Assembly (NCBI RefSeq): GCF_001028625.1
Contig: NZ_CP011805.1
Coordinates: 2,527,001-2,591,000 of the forward strand
Origin: Pelagerythrobacter marensis
GTDB lineage: Bacteria > Pseudomonadota > Alphaproteobacteria > Sphingomonadales > Sphingomonadaceae
Length of the DNA stretch: 64,000 nt
Direction of reading: 5' to 3'
The position numbers and the translations under genes are program-made. The notes beneath the pieces were generated by a model, which saw only the letters and a program-made list of their open reading frames with translations, ran no database searches and was not told the DNA's origin. Shown in pieces: positions 25,475-33,520 of the stretch. How positions within the stretch are numbered: the first letter of the stretch is position 1; each line of letters begins with the position of its first letter.

Positions 25475-27028
25475 GTGACCGCAGTTAAGCAATCGGATGT
25501 CAACAAGGCGGCATGGGATGCCTGCGATACGTTCCGCGGGACGATCGATCCTGCCGCCTACAAGGACTACATCCTGGTATTCCTGTTCTGGAAGTTTCTG
25601 AGCGACTTGTGGGCCGACGAGCGAAAGGCGGCGGAGGCGCAGTATGACGGAGACAGCGAACGCGTTGCGCGCCGTCTTTCCCGATTCCGGTTTCAGATTC
25701 CGGAGGGCGCGAGCTTTCACGACCTCTATCCGAACCGAAACGCCGATAATATCGGCGAGCAGGTCAATGTTGCACTTGAGGCCATCGAGCAGGCCAATAT
25801 TGCGAAGCTGGAAGGCGTGCTGAGCGAGACAGACTACAACAGCCGCAACAACCTTGGTGAGACGGCGGACCGTAATCGGCGGATAAAGGACCTGTTCGAC
25901 AACTTTGCGCGTCCCGCTCTCGATTTCTCGCCTTCGCGCTTCGGTGGTGAGGACAATGCCGAGGACGTTATTGGCGAAACCTACATCTACCTGATCTCCC
26001 GGTTCGCATCCGACGCGGGCAAGAAGGCCGGCGAGTTCTTCACGCCGCGCAAGGTTTCGGAATTGCTGGTGCGGCTGGCCGATCCGCAGCCCGGCAACAA
26101 GATCCTCGATCCAGCTTGCGGATCGTCCACCTTGCTCGTCCGCGCGGCTGAGTATGTCGCCGGCGTTGAGGGCAAGGACCACGCCAGCGAAGCCGATGCT
26201 CAGGTCTTCGGACAGGAGGCGACCAACCAGACCCAGGCGCTCGCCCGGATGAACATGTTCCTCCACGGGCTCGACAATGCACGGATCGAATGGGGCGATA
26301 CGCTTACCAATCCGAAGTTCGTGAACGGCGATGCGCTGATGCGGTTCGACAGGGTTATCGCCAACCCGCCCTTCTCCTTGAAAAAGTGGGGGCATGAGGT
26401 CGCGGGCGATGACCGCTTCAATCGCTATCATCGCGGTGTCCCGCCGAAGTCCCGCGGGGACTATGCCTTCATCAGCCACATGGTCGAGAGCGCCAAGCCG
26501 CGCGAAGGCCGCGTGGCTGTCATCGCTCCGCATGGTGTGCTGTTCCGCGGCGGGGCTGAAGGCAAGATCAGACAGGCGCTGATCGAGGAGAACCTTCTCG
26601 ATGGCGTGGTCGGTCTCCCGGCACAGCTTTTCCCCTCGACCGGCATCCCGGTCTGCATGGTCATTTTCGACCGCGCGCGTGAAGAGGGCGGGGCGCGAGA
26701 GGATGCCGATGATGTCTTCTTCATCGATGCCAGCCGCGAGTTCGTGCCAGGCAAGAAGCAGAACGAGCTGTCGAAGGATCACCTGAACAAGATCGTCGAT
26801 ACGTGGCGCGCGCGTGAGGATGTCGAACGCTACGCCAGCTTGGTCACGCGCGAGCAAATCGCAGAGAACGGCTACAACCTCAACATTCCGCGCTACGTAG
26901 ATACCTTCGAACCTGAAGAGGAAATCGACATCGCAGCGGTGCAAGCCGAGATCGAGGAGCTGGAAAAGAAGCTGGCCGAGACGCGCAAGAAGATGAACGG
27001 CTATCTCAAGGAGCTGGGCGTCCTCTGA
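25475..27028 (+). CDS. hsdM: Type I restriction-modification DNA methyltransferase subunit
   Basis: 517 residues; N6-adenine methylation of host DNA in the HsdM2S(R2) complex. The HsdM N-terminal domain (AAYKDYILVFLFWKFLSDLW) is followed by the N6_Mtase domain: SAM motif I DPACGSSTLLVRAAEY near 211 and catalytic NPPFSLKKWG near 297. A C-terminal coiled coil (VQAEIEELEKKLAETRKKMN) contacts HsdS. GTG start with AGAGGA upstream. The TGATG overlap with the next gene shows coupling. Confidence 0.95.
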   Translation: MTAVKQSDVNKAAWDACDTFRGTIDPAAYKDYILVFLFWKFLSDLWADERKAAEAQYDGDSERVARRLSRFRFQIPEGASFHDLYPNRNADNIGEQVNVALEAIEQANIAKLEGVLSETDYNSRNNLGETADRNRRIKDLFDNFARPALDFSPSRFGGEDNAEDVIGETYIYLISRFASDAGKKAGEFFTPRKVSELLVRLADPQPGNKILDPACGSSTLLVRAAEYVAGVEGKDHASEADAQVFGQEATNQTQALARMNMFLHGLDNARIEWGDTLTNPKFVNGDALMRFDRVIANPPFSLKKWGHEVAGDDRFNRYHRGVPPKSRGDYAFISHMVESAKPREGRVAVIAPHGVLFRGGAEGKIRQALIEENLLDGVVGLPAQLFPSTGIPVCMVIFDRAREEGGAREDADDVFFIDASREFVPGKKQNELSKDHLNKIVDTWRAREDVERYASLVTREQIAENGYNLNIPRYVDTFEPEEEIDIAAVQAEIEELEKKLAETRKKMNGYLKELGVL

Positions 27029-28068
27029 TGGCAGACCGGAAATCCAGTGGAGAGCTGATCCAGTATCAGACCGAGGACGGGGAAACCGTCATCAGGCTGC
27101 AGGCGCGGGACGGCAATGTCTGGCTCAGCCAGGCGGAAATGGCTGAACTATTCCAGACGACGGTGTCCAACGTAAACAAACATATCAAGGGGATACTAAA
27201 CGACGGAGAGCAGGACGAGGCAACCATTGAGGATTACTCAATAGTTCAAACCGAAGGCCAGCGCGAAGTGACGCGCACCGTCTCGCACTACAGTCTGCCA
27301 ATGATCCTGGCGGTAGGCTTCCGGGTGCGCAGCCCGCGGGGCGCGCAGTTCCGGCGGTGGGCGGCGGATGCTCTGTCGGAGTATCTGGTCAAGGGCTTCG
27401 TCATGGATGACGAGCGGTTGAAAGATCCTGAGGCCGACTATTTCGACGAGCTGCTCGCCCGCATCCGCGACATCCGTTCGTCGGAGAAGGTGTTTTACCG
27501 CAAGGTGCTCGATATCTACGCGCTAAGTGTGGATTACGACCCGAAGGCGGAGACCAGCCAGACCTTCTTCCAGACGGTGCAGAACAAGATGCACTGGGCG
27601 GCGCACGGCCACACCGCAGCCGAAGTCATCCACGCGCGCGCCGACGCGCAGAAAGACCATATGGGTCTTACCAGCTGGGCGGGCGAAACGCGGGGGAACC
27701 TGCCGCGCAAGGACGATGCGCGGGTTGCGAAGAACTATCTCGAGGAAGACGAGATCAAGGCGCTCAACCGCATCGTCACCGCCTACCTCGAATTTGCCGA
27801 ACTGCAGGCGGAGAACCGCAAGCCGATGTATATGAAGGATTGGATCGCCAAGCTCGACCAGTTCCTCTCTCTGTCCGACCGCGAGATCCTGACCAACGCC
27901 GGACGCATTTCGGCGAAGCTCGCCAAGAAGAAGGCCGACGCCGAATACGACAAGTGGCACACCCGCGCTATCGAAGCGCCGAGCGCTGTCGAACGGCATT
28001 TCCTCGAAGCGACACAGGCCGTGAAAGAGATCGGCGCACAGCGAAAGAAGGGGGGCGGCAATGACTAA
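27028..28068 (+). CDS. RhuM family protein within the type I RM operon
   Basis: 346 residues. It matches the virulence-protein RhuM family: VWLSQAEMAELFQTTVSNVN with KHIKGIL near 28-55, then SHYSLPMILAVGFRVRSPRG and FRRWAADALSEYLVKGFVMD near 85-130. The first part looks like a KilA/BRO-type DNA-binding module. The family is frequent inside type I RM loci, but its role is not established. It overlaps hsdM by 1 nt and hsdS by 8 nt, so it is an integral operon member. Confidence 0.9.
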   Translation: MADRKSSGELIQYQTEDGETVIRLQARDGNVWLSQAEMAELFQTTVSNVNKHIKGILNDGEQDEATIEDYSIVQTEGQREVTRTVSHYSLPMILAVGFRVRSPRGAQFRRWAADALSEYLVKGFVMDDERLKDPEADYFDELLARIRDIRSSEKVFYRKVLDIYALSVDYDPKAETSQTFFQTVQNKMHWAAHGHTAAEVIHARADAQKDHMGLTSWAGETRGNLPRKDDARVAKNYLEEDEIKALNRIVTAYLEFAELQAENRKPMYMKDWIAKLDQFLSLSDREILTNAGRISAKLAKKKADAEYDKWHTRAIEAPSAVERHFLEATQAVKEIGAQRKKGGGND

Positions 28069-29275
28069 ACCCCAAACCCGAGAACTGTGCGACCTTGTAG
28101 ACTTCTATTCCGGAGGAACCCCGGCGCGTTCCAATGAAAAATTTTGGGACGGTGACGTGCCTTGGGTCAGCGGGAAAGACATGAAGCAGTTCCGGCTAAA
28201 TGGCAGCCAAGAGCACATCACCAGTCATGCGGTAGAACAGGGTGCTCGCTGCCTAGACCCGGGCGCGATCCTTGTGCTGGTCCGAGGGATGGCCCTTTTT
28301 AAAGGCGTGCCTACCGGTATTTTGACCTGCCGGGCCGCTTTCAACCAAGATATTAAAGCGTTGAGGGCTCGGAATGGGGTTAACCCAACTTTCTTGGCTT
28401 ATGCGGTTGCTGCTCGTCAGAATATATTACAGTCATTCGTGACAGCTGCCGGGCACGGCACTGGCCGCCTGATAACGGAGGCTCTTGAAACACTCCCGAT
28501 TTGGATCCCGGAAGAGGATTTGCAGGCCGAAATTGTGGAGGCGTTGCGCACTTGGGACGATGCAATCATCATCGCCGAGAAGCTCGTGGCAGAAAAAAAG
28601 GCTCGATTAACTTGGCTGACAGATCGTCTCATTTTTGAGATCGATCATCGGCGACCAATCCGAGAAGTCGCCGAACAGACATCGATGCGCGCAGGCGCAA
28701 AATTCGAAGGGTTTGATGTCTTTTCATGCACGAAGCATGACGGCCTTGTGCTGTCGGACGAGTATTTTTCCAAACAAGTCTATGGCGAAGATCGAGCGAA
28801 TTACAAAATTGTTCGACCACTCGAGCTCGCTTACGCAACAAACCATATAGAGGAGGGTTCGATTGGCCTGAACAACCATGGTCGGGCTGGCATCGTGAGC
28901 CCAATGTATACGGTATTCCGAGCCACCGATATTGACCCAAAGTTTTTGATCTCCGTTCTCAAGACTGAACGGATGCGTCGGGAGTTTGAACGTAGAACTC
29001 CAGCGTCGGTTAATAGACGTGGCGGATTGCGTTGGGATGACTTCTCTGAAATCGAAATCCCATCTCCGGATCCTCTTCAACAGGAGAACATTCAGACAGT
29101 CCTTGAAACTGCGCGACTTGAGGTTGAGGCTTCGGAAGTAGCCGTAACGAAATTGCGAGAACAACAAAGCGGTCTGTTGCAGCGACTGCTCAAGGGTAAT
29201 TGGCGTGGCTGCGAGAACCAAGATTGGTCAATTGGTCGGAAGGACCGCACACAATTTGATGGGGTGGAAAAATGA
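28061..29275 (+). CDS. hsdS: Type I restriction-modification specificity subunit
   Basis: 404 residues with two target-recognition domains. TRD1 opens RELCDLVDFYSGGTPARSNE and contains GDVPWVSGKDMKQ; the conserved helix follows (LQAEIVEALRTWDDAIIIAE). TRD2 begins at about 205 and ends IEIPSPDPLQQENIQTVLET with a second helix. The two halves set the bipartite recognition sequence. Codon use and AT content differ from the neighbours, as usual for diversifying hsdS genes. The stop overlaps hsdR (ATGA). Confidence 0.93.
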   Translation: MTKPQTRELCDLVDFYSGGTPARSNEKFWDGDVPWVSGKDMKQFRLNGSQEHITSHAVEQGARCLDPGAILVLVRGMALFKGVPTGILTCRAAFNQDIKALRARNGVNPTFLAYAVAARQNILQSFVTAAGHGTGRLITEALETLPIWIPEEDLQAEIVEALRTWDDAIIIAEKLVAEKKARLTWLTDRLIFEIDHRRPIREVAEQTSMRAGAKFEGFDVFSCTKHDGLVLSDEYFSKQVYGEDRANYKIVRPLELAYATNHIEEGSIGLNNHGRAGIVSPMYTVFRATDIDPKFLISVLKTERMRREFERRTPASVNRRGGLRWDDFSEIEIPSPDPLQQENIQTVLETARLEVEASEVAVTKLREQQSGLLQRLLKGNWRGCENQDWSIGRKDRTQFDGVEK

Positions 29276-32200
29276 CATCGCCCCGCTTCTCCACCAGCGA
29301 AGAAGGCGGCGTGCAACTCCCCGCCGTCATGACTCTGGCGCGGCTGGGCTGGCGCTACGTCAGCCGGGCTGAAGGAGAAGCGCAGCGACGCGGTCGGCTG
29401 GAGCAGGTCATACTTGAGGACGTGCTTGCCGAGCGCATGGTGGCTATCAACCGCATCCGCCAGCGGGGCAAGACGCATGCCGTGCCCGACGAGGCGGCGC
29501 GCGAGCTGATCGAGAAACTGAAGGAAGCGGCCAGCGATCGCGCCATCGGCCTGATGCCCGCCAACGAGCGGGTGACGAACCTGCTCAAGCTGGGCGAGAG
29601 CGTCGACGTGGAGGTCGATGGGGAAAAGCGCGGGCGGCAGCTCAAGTTCATCGACTGGGACAATCCCGAGAACAACCTGTTCCATATGACTGCCGAGTTT
29701 CCCGTCCGCCGCGAGCGGCGTGAGGATACACGGCGGCCCGATATCGTGCTGTTCGTCAACGGCATCCCGCTGGTGGTGATCGAGGTGAAGTGCTCCGCCA
29801 TCGAAACGCAGCAGGGCATCAGCCAGCAATTGCGCAACCAGGCGCCTGACGAAATCCCGCGCCTCTTCACTGTCTCGCAAATGCTGATCGCCGCCAACGA
29901 CAGCGATCCGCGCTACGCCACTAGCGGCACCCCATCGAAGTTCTGGTCGCTCTGGCGCGAGGAGGAAATCGCCGACAGCCAGGTTGAGCGGATCGTAAAC
30001 GCCGGCCTTGACCCCGACGAAGCATCGAAGATCTGGATAGATTTTGACCGACATCGGCGGACCCATGACGGCCTGATGGATCCCGGCGCGGGCGGACGGC
30101 TGCCCAACCAGCTCGACCGCTTGCTCATCAGCCTGTGCCGCCCCGACCGCCTGCTCGATATCGTCCGCGGCTTCACGCTATTCGACAATGGCGTGAAGAA
30201 GGTCGCGCGCTATCAGCAGTATTTTGGCGTGCGCCGTTCGCTCGAACGGGTCCGCCAACACGACGACGATGGTCACCGCAAGGGCGGTGTGATCTGGCAC
30301 ACGCAGGGTTCGGGCAAATCGCTGACCATGGTGATGCTCGCCGGCGCGATCGAACGCGAGTTCGGCAAGGCGCGCTTCGTGTTGGTAACGGACCGTGTCG
30401 ATCTCGACCGTCAGCTTACACAGACCTTCCGAAACGCCGGCAAGCAACCGCAGCAGGCAACGCGGGGCAGCGACCTGATCCGCATGCTGAAGGACAAGCG
30501 GCCGGTCATCACGACGCTGATCCACAAATTCAAGGCGGGGCTGGCTTCGGCGGGCAGCTTCACCGATCCCGATACCGACATTTTTGTGCTGGTCGACGAA
30601 AGCCACCGCAGCCAGACGGTCAAGGATATCGACAGCCTCCATCGCCAAATGCGGAAGGTGCTGCCCGGTGCGGCCTATATCGGCTTCACCGGCACCCCGC
30701 TGCTGAAGCGCGAGAAGAGCACCTTCGACCGCTTCGGTGGGCTGATCCACGATTACAAGATCGATCAGGCTGTGGCGGACAAGGCGGTGGTGCCGCTGCT
30801 CTACGAAGGCCGCCACGTCGAGATGGAGGCGCAACAGGCGAACCTCGACAAGTGGTTCGAGCGCAAGACGCGCAACCTGACGGACGGTCAGAAGGCCGAC
30901 CTGAAGAAGCGCATCGCCCGCGCACAGGTCGTTCAGGGCGTGGAGCCGTGGCTGAACGAAGTCGCCCAGGACGTGAGCGAGGATTTCGAGCGGACGATGT
31001 TGGGCACGCCCTACAAGGCGCAGCTCGTCGCCCCCTTCAAGCGCGAGGCGGTGCTGTTGCACAAGATGCTCGAGGAGATAGGCATCGTCGAAAGCGCTGT
31101 GATCATTTCGAAGAGCGACGACCGTGAGGGTCACGAGGACGTCGGCGACGATGACGACGATATCGTTCAGTCCTTCATCAAGAAGGTCGAGGCGAAGCAG
31201 CCCTTGGCCAAATACGAGGAAGACACAATCCGCGCCTTCAAGAGTGGCGTGGGGGTGGATGTTTTGATCGTCGTCGACAAGCTGCTCACCGGCTTCGATG
31301 CGCCGCGCAACCAGACGCTCTACATTGCCAAGAACCTGCGGGATCATAAGCTGCTGCAGGCAATCGCACGGGTTAATCGGCTGTTCTCCAGCGAGGAGAA
31401 GGACGAGGATGGCGACGCGCTCTATGACAAGGAGCACGGCCGTATCGTCGATTACGTCGGCATACTCGAGGACCTTGATCAGGCGCTTACTGCTTACAGC
31501 GCGTTCGAGGGATACGACGAGGGCGACGTGGCGCAGGCTCTGGTGTCGATCCGCGAGGAGGTCGACACCTTGCCGGACAAGCACGCAGCCTTGCTCGACC
31601 TCTTCACGGGGGTGGGCAATCACTACGATCCGGAAGCCTATGCGCTTCACCTGCGCGACGAGCTTCGCCGGAAGCGCTTCTACGATCGGCTGTCCGATTT
31701 TGCCCGCACGCTCCAGACGGCCTTCGGCTCCGACCAGTTCGTAGAGAATACGGAGCCCCGGGTGATCGCAAACTACAAGCAGGACCTGAAGCGCTTCGAG
31801 GCGCTGCGCCGCGCGGTTCGCCTGCGTTATGGCGACGCCGAAGAGGACTACGACTACAAGCGCTATCAGGCTTCGATCCGGGCGCTGCTCGACAAGCATA
31901 TTGACGCGACGGAGCTGGTGGCGATCGTGCCGCCGGTCGACATCTTCGACGAAGAGAATTTCAAGCGCACTGTCGAGGAGCAGACGGGGACGGCGGCCAG
32001 CGTTGCCGACGCGATTGCGTCGGCCACCCAGCGCTCGATCACAGAACGGATGGATGAGGACCCGGCGATGTATCGGCGGTTCGCCAAGATGGTGCAGGAC
32101 ATCATCGACGGTTTTCGCGAGGGTCGCCTGAGCGAGAAGGATTATCTGACCAAGGCCCACGAAATCCGGGAGCAGGTCTTCGCAGGATCGCGGGCGAAAA

Positions 32201-32529
32201 CGGAGGAAACGCCCGCATCGCTCCGCGGAGATCCGTTGGGCAGTGCCATCTACGGTCAAGCGCGGGCTTCGGTTGAAGAGATGGCGGGCGAGCAGTCTGC
32301 CAAGATTTCCGAAGAGATTGCCGTCGAGTTTGCTTCGATCATCGAGCGTCACAAGCGGGTGGGCTGGACGACGGACCCGAATGCTGAAAACGCGATGCGG
32401 CAGGATATGGACGACTATCTGTTTGACCACATCAAGGGCGCGCGAGGCCTTTACGGTTTGTCTGTCGAAGCGATCGACAGCCTGATGGACGCCGCCATCG
32501 CTATCGCGAAACGGCAGGCGGCTCGCTGA
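29272..32529 (+). CDS. hsdR: Type I restriction endonuclease subunit
   Basis: 1085 residues. An N-terminal PD-(D/E)xK nuclease domain (PDIVLFVNGIPLVVIEVK near 155-172) is followed by a superfamily 2 translocase: Walker A HTQGSGKSLTMVML near 345, DESHRSQ near 441, GFTGTPL near 465, and a helicase C-terminal motif DKLLTGFDAPRNQTLYIAKN. A helical C-terminus binds the methylase core. Full length and intact, so restriction should be active. It is followed 3 nt later by the metalloprotease gene. Confidence 0.95.
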   Translation: MTSPRFSTSEEGGVQLPAVMTLARLGWRYVSRAEGEAQRRGRLEQVILEDVLAERMVAINRIRQRGKTHAVPDEAARELIEKLKEAASDRAIGLMPANERVTNLLKLGESVDVEVDGEKRGRQLKFIDWDNPENNLFHMTAEFPVRRERREDTRRPDIVLFVNGIPLVVIEVKCSAIETQQGISQQLRNQAPDEIPRLFTVSQMLIAANDSDPRYATSGTPSKFWSLWREEEIADSQVERIVNAGLDPDEASKIWIDFDRHRRTHDGLMDPGAGGRLPNQLDRLLISLCRPDRLLDIVRGFTLFDNGVKKVARYQQYFGVRRSLERVRQHDDDGHRKGGVIWHTQGSGKSLTMVMLAGAIEREFGKARFVLVTDRVDLDRQLTQTFRNAGKQPQQATRGSDLIRMLKDKRPVITTLIHKFKAGLASAGSFTDPDTDIFVLVDESHRSQTVKDIDSLHRQMRKVLPGAAYIGFTGTPLLKREKSTFDRFGGLIHDYKIDQAVADKAVVPLLYEGRHVEMEAQQANLDKWFERKTRNLTDGQKADLKKRIARAQVVQGVEPWLNEVAQDVSEDFERTMLGTPYKAQLVAPFKREAVLLHKMLEEIGIVESAVIISKSDDREGHEDVGDDDDDIVQSFIKKVEAKQPLAKYEEDTIRAFKSGVGVDVLIVVDKLLTGFDAPRNQTLYIAKNLRDHKLLQAIARVNRLFSSEEKDEDGDALYDKEHGRIVDYVGILEDLDQALTAYSAFEGYDEGDVAQALVSIREEVDTLPDKHAALLDLFTGVGNHYDPEAYALHLRDELRRKRFYDRLSDFARTLQTAFGSDQFVENTEPRVIANYKQDLKRFEALRRAVRLRYGDAEEDYDYKRYQASIRALLDKHIDATELVAIVPPVDIFDEENFKRTVEEQTGTAASVADAIASATQRSITERMDEDPAMYRRFAKMVQDIIDGFREGRLSEKDYLTKAHEIREQVFAGSRAKTEETPASLRGDPLGSAIYGQARASVEEMAGEQSAKISEEIAVEFASIIERHKRVGWTTDPNAENAMRQDMDDYLFDHIKGARGLYGLSVEAIDSLMDAAIAIAKRQAAR

Positions 32530-32532
32530 TCA

Positions 32533-33267
32533 ATGGAACAGCACGCAATTGAGATTGGTGGGGAACTGATACGTTTCCAGCTGCGTCGCTCGCAGCGAAA
32601 AACCATGGGTATCTCGGTTTCGCCCGATCAAGCGGTTTTGGTCAGCGCACCCGACAAGGCGGATTTCGCCGACATCGAAAGTCGCGTTCGAAAAAAGGCC
32701 GGTTGGATACTCGACAAGCAGGCCGAGTTCTCGACTAGGAGTGTCGAGGCAACTCCGAGGCAGTTCAAGCCAGGTGAGACATTCCTTCATCTTGGCCAGC
32801 AATATCGGCTGCGGGTGGATCCAGACAGGGTGGGTGTAGTGCGCGAAGGGTCGCGCATAATCGTCGGCGCGATCCAACCGAACGAAGCCGATCGCATCCG
32901 CAACCGCTTGGTTAGATGGTATATGAAGGAGGCTCGACAGCACTTGCCTGCCGCGCTCGAAAGATGCCTGCCCGTTTTCCGCAAGGAGGTAGAGCGAAAG
33001 CCCAAACTTCTCATCAGGCCGATCAAGATGCGCTGGGGTTCTTATATCTCGGCGACCCATACGTTGATTCTCAACCGATCACTCGTGCAGGTCTCGCCAC
33101 CGCTGATCGATTACGTTGTCGCTCACGAGCTCGCGCACGTTGGATATGGCGATCATGGACCGGCCTTCACCGCTAACCTTACCGAGAAAATGCCCGACTG
33201 GAGGACGCGTAAGAGGGCTCTGGAGAAGCTAGGACTAGAGCTTTTTGATGCTCCCATTCTCCGGTGA
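32533..33267 (+). CDS. YgjP/SprT-like M48-type zinc metallopeptidase
   Basis: 244 residues of the YgjP-like (DUF45) family. The N-terminal segment LRRSQRKTMGISVSPDQAVL and MRWGSYISATHTLILNRSLV precede the zinc motif HELAHVGYGDHGPAF near 196, with the third ligand His in GDHG. Such proteases commonly end type I RM operons; a role in HsdR turnover is plausible but unproven. It starts 3 nt after hsdR and ends at the element's right edge. Confidence 0.9.
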   Translation: MEQHAIEIGGELIRFQLRRSQRKTMGISVSPDQAVLVSAPDKADFADIESRVRKKAGWILDKQAEFSTRSVEATPRQFKPGETFLHLGQQYRLRVDPDRVGVVREGSRIIVGAIQPNEADRIRNRLVRWYMKEARQHLPAALERCLPVFRKEVERKPKLLIRPIKMRWGSYISATHTLILNRSLVQVSPPLIDYVVAHELAHVGYGDHGPAFTANLTEKMPDWRTRKRALEKLGLELFDAPILR

Positions 33268-33280
33268 AACTCCGGTGAAA
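33259..33280. repeat. Tandem 11-bp repeat near right end of element
   Basis: CTCCGGTGAAA twice in direct tandem, overlapping the metalloprotease stop, about 85 bp inside the right attachment site. A looser version (TTCCGGTG...TTCCGGCGAAA) occurs about 40 bp inside the left end. These may be arm-type binding sites for the integrase. Confidence 0.45.
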
Positions 33281-33365
33281 TTAGCCGATATTCACGTTGT
33301 ATTCCCGCATTGTTCCGCGAATCGGAAAAGCAGAATCCCCAGTTTTGCGCCATTTCCGAAAATAG

Positions 33366-33418
33366 GCGCTGCCCTCCGAAGGCAGAGGTCACAGGTTCGA
33401 ATCCTGTCGGGTGCGCCA
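33366..33418 (+). repeat. attR: duplicated 3' end of tRNA-Arg
   Basis: 53 bp identical to 7730-7782 except for T in place of C at one variable-loop position. It includes half the anticodon stem, the anticodon loop, T-arm, acceptor 3' strand and CCA, but no 5' half, so it is a tRNA remnant and not a gene. Confidence 0.9.
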
Positions 33419-33483
33419 TCGATTCAAACATCGGCAGAGCGCAATGATGAGGCGCAGGGCCGTTGCCTGCTCGTTGCGGTGTG

Positions 33484-33509
33484 CGGGGGCCGTTCTCGCA
33501 CGGCCCCCG
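33484..33509 (-). terminator. Hairpin after first DUF885 gene
   Basis: CGGGGGCCGT / ACGGCCCCCG, 10-bp perfect stem with a 6-nt loop, 12 nt past the stop at 33521. No T-tract follows. It probably insulates the DUF885 gene from the integrated element. Confidence 0.55.
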
Positions 33510-33520
33510 TCGGTGCAGCG

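Larger units (their letters stand above)
7783..33418. mobile_element. Integrative mobilizable element in tRNA-Arg
   Basis: About 25.6 kb bounded by the tRNA-Arg gene on the left and a 53-bp copy of its 3' end on the right. Inside are a tyrosine recombinase (10945-12195), a MobA/MobL-like relaxase (20827-24221, frameshifted), phage/plasmid-type regulators, two exonucleases and two defence loci. Parts of it are visibly more AT-rich than the flanks, for example hsdS and the region near 24.3 kb. No type IV secretion or coupling-protein genes are present, so transfer would need a helper. The boundaries are inferred from the duplication. Confidence 0.88.

Noticed and set aside
30178..32430. 750-codon minus-strand frame opposite hsdR
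   Set aside because: Shadow of a complete, motif-rich hsdR.
33366..33418. Second tRNA-Arg gene
   Set aside because: Only the 3' half is present; no 5' acceptor strand or D-arm, so it is an attachment remnant.
7783..33418. Self-transmissible ICE
   Set aside because: No VirB/Tra secretion genes, coupling protein or replication initiator seen; only a relaxase.
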